Shown here in pieces: positions 60,248-64,000 of a stretch of DNA of 64,000 nt; position 1 is the first letter of the stretch, and each line of letters begins with the position of its first letter. Below the pieces are notes generated by a model, which was not told the DNA's origin, made no database searches, and saw nothing but the letters and a program-made list of their open reading frames with translations. Both the position numbers and the translations under genes were made by a program. Origin of the DNA: Heritagella_A intestinalis (GTDB lineage Bacteria; Bacillota; Clostridia; Oscillospirales; Acutalibacteraceae). The stretch is from contig CAJFQF010000003.1 of the NCBI GenBank assembly GCA_904418995.1, positions 248,001 through 312,000 of the forward strand. The letters run 5' to 3'.

Positions 60248-61381
60248 ATGATTTACAGGGATTTTCAGGATTTGAAGCTGTCAGCCCTGGGCATGGGCGC
60301 AATGCGCCTGCCGGTAGTGGAGGGCGACGATGCCCGCATTGACGTGCCGGCGGCCCAGGCCATGGTGGACTATGCCATGGAGCACGGCGTGAACTACTAC
60401 GATACGGCGTGGGGCTATCACAACGGCCAGTCGGAGCTGGTAATGGGGGAGGCCCTGAAGAAGTATCCCCGGGACAGCTTCTATCTGGCCACCAAGTTCC
60501 CCGGCTATGACCTTTCCAACATGGATAAGGTCCAGAAAATTTTTGAAAAGCAGCTGGAAAAATGTCAGGTGGAGTACTTTGACTTTTACCTCTTCCACAA
60601 CGTGTGCGAGATGAACATCGACGCCTATCTGGACCCCAAGTACGGCATTTACGATTATCTGATTAGTCAAAAAAAGGCCGGCCGGATTCGCCACCTGGGC
60701 TTCTCCGCTCACGGCAGCTATGACGTGATGAAGCGCTTTTTGGAGGCCTATGGCAAGGATATGGAGTTCTGCCAAATCCAGCTCAACTATCTGGACTGGA
60801 GCTTCCAGGATGCCAAGGCGAAGATGGAGCTGTTGGCGGAATACCATCTCCCAGTGTGGGTCATGGAGCCCCTGCGCGGCGGCCGTCTTGCCAAGCTGAC
60901 CGAAGAGGAAGAGGCCAAACTCCACGGCCTGCGCCCCGATGAGACGGTGCCGGCCTGGGCGTTTCGGTTCCTCCAGTCCCTGCCTCAGGTGACCGTGACT
61001 CTTTCCGGTATGTCCAACATGGAGCAGATGCAGCAGAACATCCAGACCTTTGAGGAGGACAAGCCCCTGAACCAGACGGAAATGGACGCCCTGCTCTCCA
61101 TGGCTGATGAAATGGTGAAGAAAATTGTCCTGCCTTGCACCGCCTGCCATTACTGCGTGAGCCATTGCCCCCAGGGGCTGGATATTCCCGAATTGCTTTC
61201 CCTGTATAACGAGCACTGCTTTACCCAGGGCGGCTTTATCGCACCCATGGCCCTGTCGGCCGTGCCCCAGGAGAAGCTGCCCAGCGCCTGCATTGGCTGC
61301 CGGAGCTGCGAAGCTGTATGTCCCCAGCAGATTAAGATTTCGGAGGCCATGGCGGACTTTGCCCAGAAGCTGGGAATGTAA
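60248..61381 (+). CDS. Aldo/keto reductase fused to a 2[4Fe-4S] ferredoxin domain
   Basis: The 377-residue protein has an AKR barrel with the catalytic tetrad visible: Asp and Tyr in YYDTAWGYHNGQSE, Lys in LATKFPG, His in YLFHNV. A C-terminal ferredoxin-like domain has two cluster motifs, CTACHYCVSHCPQG and CIGCRSCEAVCPQQ. Such fusions are thought to exchange electrons between NAD(P)H chemistry and ferredoxin-like centres in anaerobes; the carbonyl substrate is unknown. AAAGGAG precedes ATG 60248. It is first of a two-gene unit under a MerR/AdhR-type promoter, pointing to aldehyde or electrophile stress. Confidence 0.92.
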   Translation: MIYRDFQDLKLSALGMGAMRLPVVEGDDARIDVPAAQAMVDYAMEHGVNYYDTAWGYHNGQSELVMGEALKKYPRDSFYLATKFPGYDLSNMDKVQKIFEKQLEKCQVEYFDFYLFHNVCEMNIDAYLDPKYGIYDYLISQKKAGRIRHLGFSAHGSYDVMKRFLEAYGKDMEFCQIQLNYLDWSFQDAKAKMELLAEYHLPVWVMEPLRGGRLAKLTEEEEAKLHGLRPDETVPAWAFRFLQSLPQVTVTLSGMSNMEQMQQNIQTFEEDKPLNQTEMDALLSMADEMVKKIVLPCTACHYCVSHCPQGLDIPELLSLYNEHCFTQGGFIAPMALSAVPQEKLPSACIGCRSCEAVCPQQIKISEAMADFAQKLGM

Positions 61382-61419
61382 GGCCGAAGGGGAGCCAATC
61401 ACTTACAGGAGGAAATTGT

Positions 61420-62514
61420 ATGGAATATCGGAAGCTGCCCAAGGGCAGTGAGCAGATTAGCATTTTAGGCCTGGGGAACAGTTCCCTGGGCGGCGCCGGG
61501 GAAAAGGAAGCGGAAGCCACGGTGACCATGGCTCTGGAAAATGGCATCAACTACTTTGACATGGCGGCTGGGGATGCCGCTCCCTTCCCGGTGTATGGCA
61601 GGGCTGTGGCCGGCGGCCGGGAGAAGGTCTATTTCCAGGTGCATTTCGGCGCGGATTACCGCACAGGGAAATACGGCTGGACTTTGGATTTGGAGGAGGT
61701 CAAGCGTTCCATTGACTGGCAGCTGAAATCCCTGAAAACCGACTACATCGACTTCGGCTTTATCCACTGCATTGACGAGGAGTCCGATTTGGAAAAGTTC
61801 ATTGCCCACGGCACCTTGGACTATATCCGCGACCTGCAAAAGCAGGGCGTGGTGCGCCATATCGGGATGTCCTCCCACACCCCCTCTGTGGTGCAGAAGG
61901 TGTTGGACATGGAGATTCTGGATATGCTCATGTTCAGCATCAACCCGGGCTATGACTACCGCCACGGGGAATACGCTATTGGCGAGGTGGACGAACGCCA
62001 GGCCTTGTACCGCCGGTGCGAATCTCTGGGCGTGGGCATCTCCGTCATGAAGGCCTTCAGCGGCGGGCAGCTTCTCAGCGCGGAGACTTCCCCCTTCCAT
62101 CAGGCCCTGACCGAATACCAGTGCATACAGTACGCATTGGATAAGCCCGGTGTCATTACGGTGCTCCCTGGTGTGCGGAACCGGGCGGACTTGCAGCGGA
62201 TTCTGGGCTTTTTGCAGGCCATCCCGGAGGAGCGGGACTACTCCATCCTGGGCACCTTTGCCCCTCAGGATGCCGAGGGCGTGTGCGTCTATTGCAATCA
62301 CTGCCAGCCCTGCCCGGCGGGTTTGGATGTGGGCCTTATCAATAAATACTATGATTTGGCCCGGGCCGGGGATGCGCTGGCCAAAAACCACTATGCCAAT
62401 CTGGAGAAAAAGGCCTCGGACTGTGTGTCCTGCGGCCACTGCGATGCCCGCTGTCCCTTCCATGTAGGCCAGGTGCAGCGGATGCAGGAAATCCAAAGCT
62501 ATTTCGGCGAGTAA
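61420..62514 (+). CDS. Aldo/keto reductase-like protein with ferredoxin domain, active site altered
   Basis: The 364-residue paralogue-like partner has the same layout: AKR barrel and a C-terminal pair of cluster motifs (CVYCNHCQPCPAG and CVSCGHCDARCPF). The Asp (NYFDMA) and His (GFIHCID) positions remain, but the region that should hold the catalytic Tyr reads AAGDAAPFPVYG and the Lys position reads YFQVHFG, so Tyr and Lys appear to be lost. It may bind a cofactor or act as a subunit of the upstream enzyme. It starts 38 bp after it and ends at a strong terminator. Confidence 0.9.
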   Translation: MEYRKLPKGSEQISILGLGNSSLGGAGEKEAEATVTMALENGINYFDMAAGDAAPFPVYGRAVAGGREKVYFQVHFGADYRTGKYGWTLDLEEVKRSIDWQLKSLKTDYIDFGFIHCIDEESDLEKFIAHGTLDYIRDLQKQGVVRHIGMSSHTPSVVQKVLDMEILDMLMFSINPGYDYRHGEYAIGEVDERQALYRRCESLGVGISVMKAFSGGQLLSAETSPFHQALTEYQCIQYALDKPGVITVLPGVRNRADLQRILGFLQAIPEERDYSILGTFAPQDAEGVCVYCNHCQPCPAGLDVGLINKYYDLARAGDALAKNHYANLEKKASDCVSCGHCDARCPFHVGQVQRMQEIQSYFGE

Positions 62515-62531
62515 ACATGATAGAATAGAGC

Positions 62532-62573
62532 AAACCCCCGGCAAGCCCGAAAACAGGCCGCCGGGGGTTTTGT
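62532..62573. terminator. Bidirectional intrinsic terminator
   Basis: AAACCCCCGGC and GCCGGGGGTTT flank a 17-base loop and are followed by TGTT. It separates the AKR pair from the convergent lipoprotein gene. Confidence 0.85.
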
Positions 62574-62588
62574 TCTGCTTCGATTTGT

Positions 62589-63365
62589 TTAGAACTGAAA
62601 GACAATATCCCGGTCCTTCAATTTTGCACCGCCGTCAGCGGAAGCCTGGATATGGACGAACTGGGTGTCCAGCCGAAGATTCCTTCTCAGGTGTACGCCC
62701 CCCAAGCTGTCCTCGTGGCCGTACACCACGCTGATTTCATTGGGAGTGCTGTCCTGGGATTTGTAAGCCTGGAAATAGCCTACACCTTGGTACACGCCCT
62801 TCCCTTTGCAGAAATCGCCGAAGCCATCAAAGCCGTAACCGGCAATGCTGGAAGTGGCGGCGGAGTCCAAAACGCCGCAGAATGTCCAGCCTTCACCGGA
62901 CTTTTCGTAGAGGGATAAATTTCTCTCTTGAGGCACGGCATCCCATCCTTCCGCCAAGGAAAATCCGAAAACATCCTCGTCAATATGGCGGTCGTCCTGC
63001 CACTGGAAGACGGGATAAAAGGAGTACACCTCATCGCCTTCATAGGTTCCCCCGCGAAAGACCACGGTGCTCACTGAGAAGCTTTCCGAAGGGAGGGAGG
63101 CAGTATCGGTAAAGGGGATGCAGTCCTCCGAGGTTTCGGTCTCTATGCTTACAAATGCTTGAGGAGTCTCCGGAGCCGTTTCCCAAATCACCTGTTTCAG
63201 GCTGTCATCCAGACTGTCAATGGTCTCCTGCGGCATCCCGGTTTCCAATAAATAGGCGTCGGCTTCCGGGGAAGGGGAAACGGCCGGGGCTGGGGAGCAG
63301 GCGGTGAGTCCCAGCAGAAGCAGGGCCGTAAAAGCGGCAGCCGCTTTTCGCAGCAATGGTTTCAT
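62589..63365 (-). CDS. Hypothetical lipoprotein
   Basis: The 258-residue exported protein has a lipobox (LTAC, Cys23). After a short Pro/Ser spacer, the body has SLDDSLKQVIWETAPETPQAFVS, ESFSVSTVVFRGGTYEGDEVYSFYPVFQWQDD and DAVPQERNLSLYEKSGEGWTF. I do not recognise a family, and no catalytic motif is visible. The start at 63365 is supported by GGAGG 8 bp upstream. It lies 35 bp after the 60-residue membrane protein gene. Confidence 0.78.
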   Translation of the reverse strand: MKPLLRKAAAAFTALLLLGLTACSPAPAVSPSPEADAYLLETGMPQETIDSLDDSLKQVIWETAPETPQAFVSIETETSEDCIPFTDTASLPSESFSVSTVVFRGGTYEGDEVYSFYPVFQWQDDRHIDEDVFGFSLAEGWDAVPQERNLSLYEKSGEGWTFCGVLDSAATSSIAGYGFDGFGDFCKGKGVYQGVGYFQAYKSQDSTPNEISVVYGHEDSLGGVHLRRNLRLDTQFVHIQASADGGAKLKDRDIVFQF

Positions 63366-63400
63366 AAGCCATTCCTCCATTCTTTCAGAGCGAAAGGAGC

Positions 63401-63583
63401 CTAAGCAGGTCGCTTTGGTTCCTGCATGAAACAGCCGGCAATGACCAGTACCAATCCCAGCCAGGGAGCGCCGATGCCAACAATCAGGGAGACGATTTCA
63501 ACATAAACGCCAAACCGCAAAATTCCTCCTAGGATAATCAGAGCAATGCCTAAAAGTTGGATTTGATAAGGTTTCATTTGCAT
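63401..63583 (-). CDS. Small two-helix membrane protein
   Basis: The 60-residue protein has two hydrophobic helices (LLGIALIILGGILRFGVYV and LIVGIGAPWLGLVLVIAGCF) and a short basic tail. AAGGAG lies 9 bp before ATG 63583. It is probably co-transcribed with the lipoprotein gene. Function unknown. Confidence 0.65.
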   Translation of the reverse strand: MQMKPYQIQLLGIALIILGGILRFGVYVEIVSLIVGIGAPWLGLVLVIAGCFMQEPKRPA

Positions 63584-63810
63584 TCACTTTATCTCCTTCC
63601 TAAAAGAAATAATAAAATTCCGTCCTTCCGTACATGGGAACCGCCCCCGCTTCTCTTCTATTTCACTTTTATTCTATCATATTTTTCCAAAACAAGCTAT
63701 TCGCGTTTTGTATAATTTTCTGTTTTTTTTCTTCAAAACGCCGTCTAAATAGATAAAATCACAATATTCGCCGAGAAAAGCACAGTTTCAGAAAATCGAA
63801 CCCCTTTTAC

Positions 63811-63850
63811 AAAAAACAGGGGAGAGCGGCCCGAAAGCCACTCTCCCCTG
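63811..63850 (-). terminator. Intrinsic terminator of the aspartokinase gene
   Basis: On the minus strand CAGGGGAGAGTGGC and GCCGCTCTCCCCTG (one mismatch) are followed by TTTTTT. Confidence 0.88.
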
Positions 63851-63868
63851 ATAAAAGCGATCAACCAA

Positions 63869-64000
63869 TTACCGCTTCAAATCCTCGGAAAAGAACTTGC
63901 TATGGATGGAGGACACAGCCTTGTCGGCGTCCTCTGCCGCGATGAGCACGGAAATCTTGATTTCGCTGGTGGAAATCATCTGGATGTTGATGTTGGCCTC
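63869..64000 (-). CDS. lysC: Aspartate kinase, C-terminal end (N-terminus off the right edge)
   Basis: The last 43 residues before the stop read as the second ACT domain of an aspartokinase: ANINIQMISTSEIKISVLI followed by DADKAVSSIHSKFF. The ISTSEIKIS element is the regulatory amino-acid-binding strand of this family. The kinase domain lies beyond the window. It should catalyse phosphorylation of aspartate, the first step to lysine, threonine and methionine. A terminator lies 18 bp after the stop. Confidence 0.88.
   Translation of the reverse strand, partial: EANINIQMISTSEIKISVLIAAEDADKAVSSIHSKFFSEDLKR

Overview
The window reads as chromosome of a Gram-positive, endospore-forming anaerobe of the class Clostridia, probably an Oscillospirales-type gut commensal. 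The evidence is: HemZ-type radical-SAM coproporphyrinogen dehydrogenase, CdaA/CdaR, RelQ plus long Rel, RNase M5-like Toprim protein, LytR-CpsA-Psr (LCP) proteins, a T-box, two cobalamin riboswitches, ECF transport, purine-rich Shine-Dalgarno sites, and a collagen-like protein with a sigma-K-like promoter. Base composition is fairly GC-rich throughout, which leaves many long antisense open frames that are not genes. I saw no tRNA, rRNA, CRISPR array, insertion sequence or phage block. The species cannot be named from the sequence.

Layout. 1-5 kb (minus): a surface protein (DUF4430-like plus Big2 domains) running off the left edge behind a cobalamin riboswitch, a beta-propeller glycosidase-like protein, a Vat/CatB-type acetyltransferase and a DUF368 (PopT-like) membrane protein. 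5-11.6 kb: an LCP protein, a sugar nucleotidyltransferase, RelQ (minus), a collagen-like protein, a glycosyltransferase and fused IspDF. 11.7-23.9 kb (plus): DUF3343/cysteine desulfurase pair, cdaA-cdaR, then recJ-rel-MBL hydrolase-hemZ-nucleoside kinase, and a zinc-ribbon protein. 23.9-30.2 kb (minus): GH109-like oxidoreductase, Eis-like acetyltransferase, LD-carboxypeptidase and a MATE exporter behind an attenuator, then a PocR-domain AraC regulator divergent from a corrinoid protein and a DUF2284 protein. 31.8-43.8 kb: fused ThiE-ThiD (minus), a lipoprotein, a T-box-led unit (M42 peptidase, membrane protein, alaS), then HIT-PRTase-comEC-holA-Toprim. 43.8-49.1 kb (minus): DUF71 ATPase and DUF4430 lipoprotein behind a cobalamin riboswitch, preceded by a complete ECF transporter (S, double ATPase, T). 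49.2-64 kb: second LCP, CYTH, GNAT, a small unknown, PepF, a sortase-type anchored GH85 endoglycosidase, a DUF4965/DUF5127 protein, two ferredoxin-fused aldo/keto reductase-like proteins, a lipoprotein, a small membrane protein and the end of an aspartokinase.

How it fits together. The strongest theme is corrinoids: two independent cobalamin riboswitches each control a DUF4430 (transcobalamin-C-terminal-like) exported protein; one is followed by a DUF71/COG2102 ATPase of the family predicted to include B12-salvage enzymes and lies just downstream of an ECF transporter; a methyl-carrier corrinoid protein with a PocR-type regulator lies elsewhere in the window. I propose a corrinoid capture, import and use network. 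Other regulatory finds are a perfect MerR/AdhR-type operator inside a 19-bp promoter spacer before the aldo/keto reductase pair, a T-box whose unit seems to reach alaS, an operator-like palindrome inside the thiE-thiD promoter spacer, and a strong attenuator before the MATE gene. The anchored GH85, the GH109-like enzyme and the glycosidase-like proteins point to use of host-type glycans.
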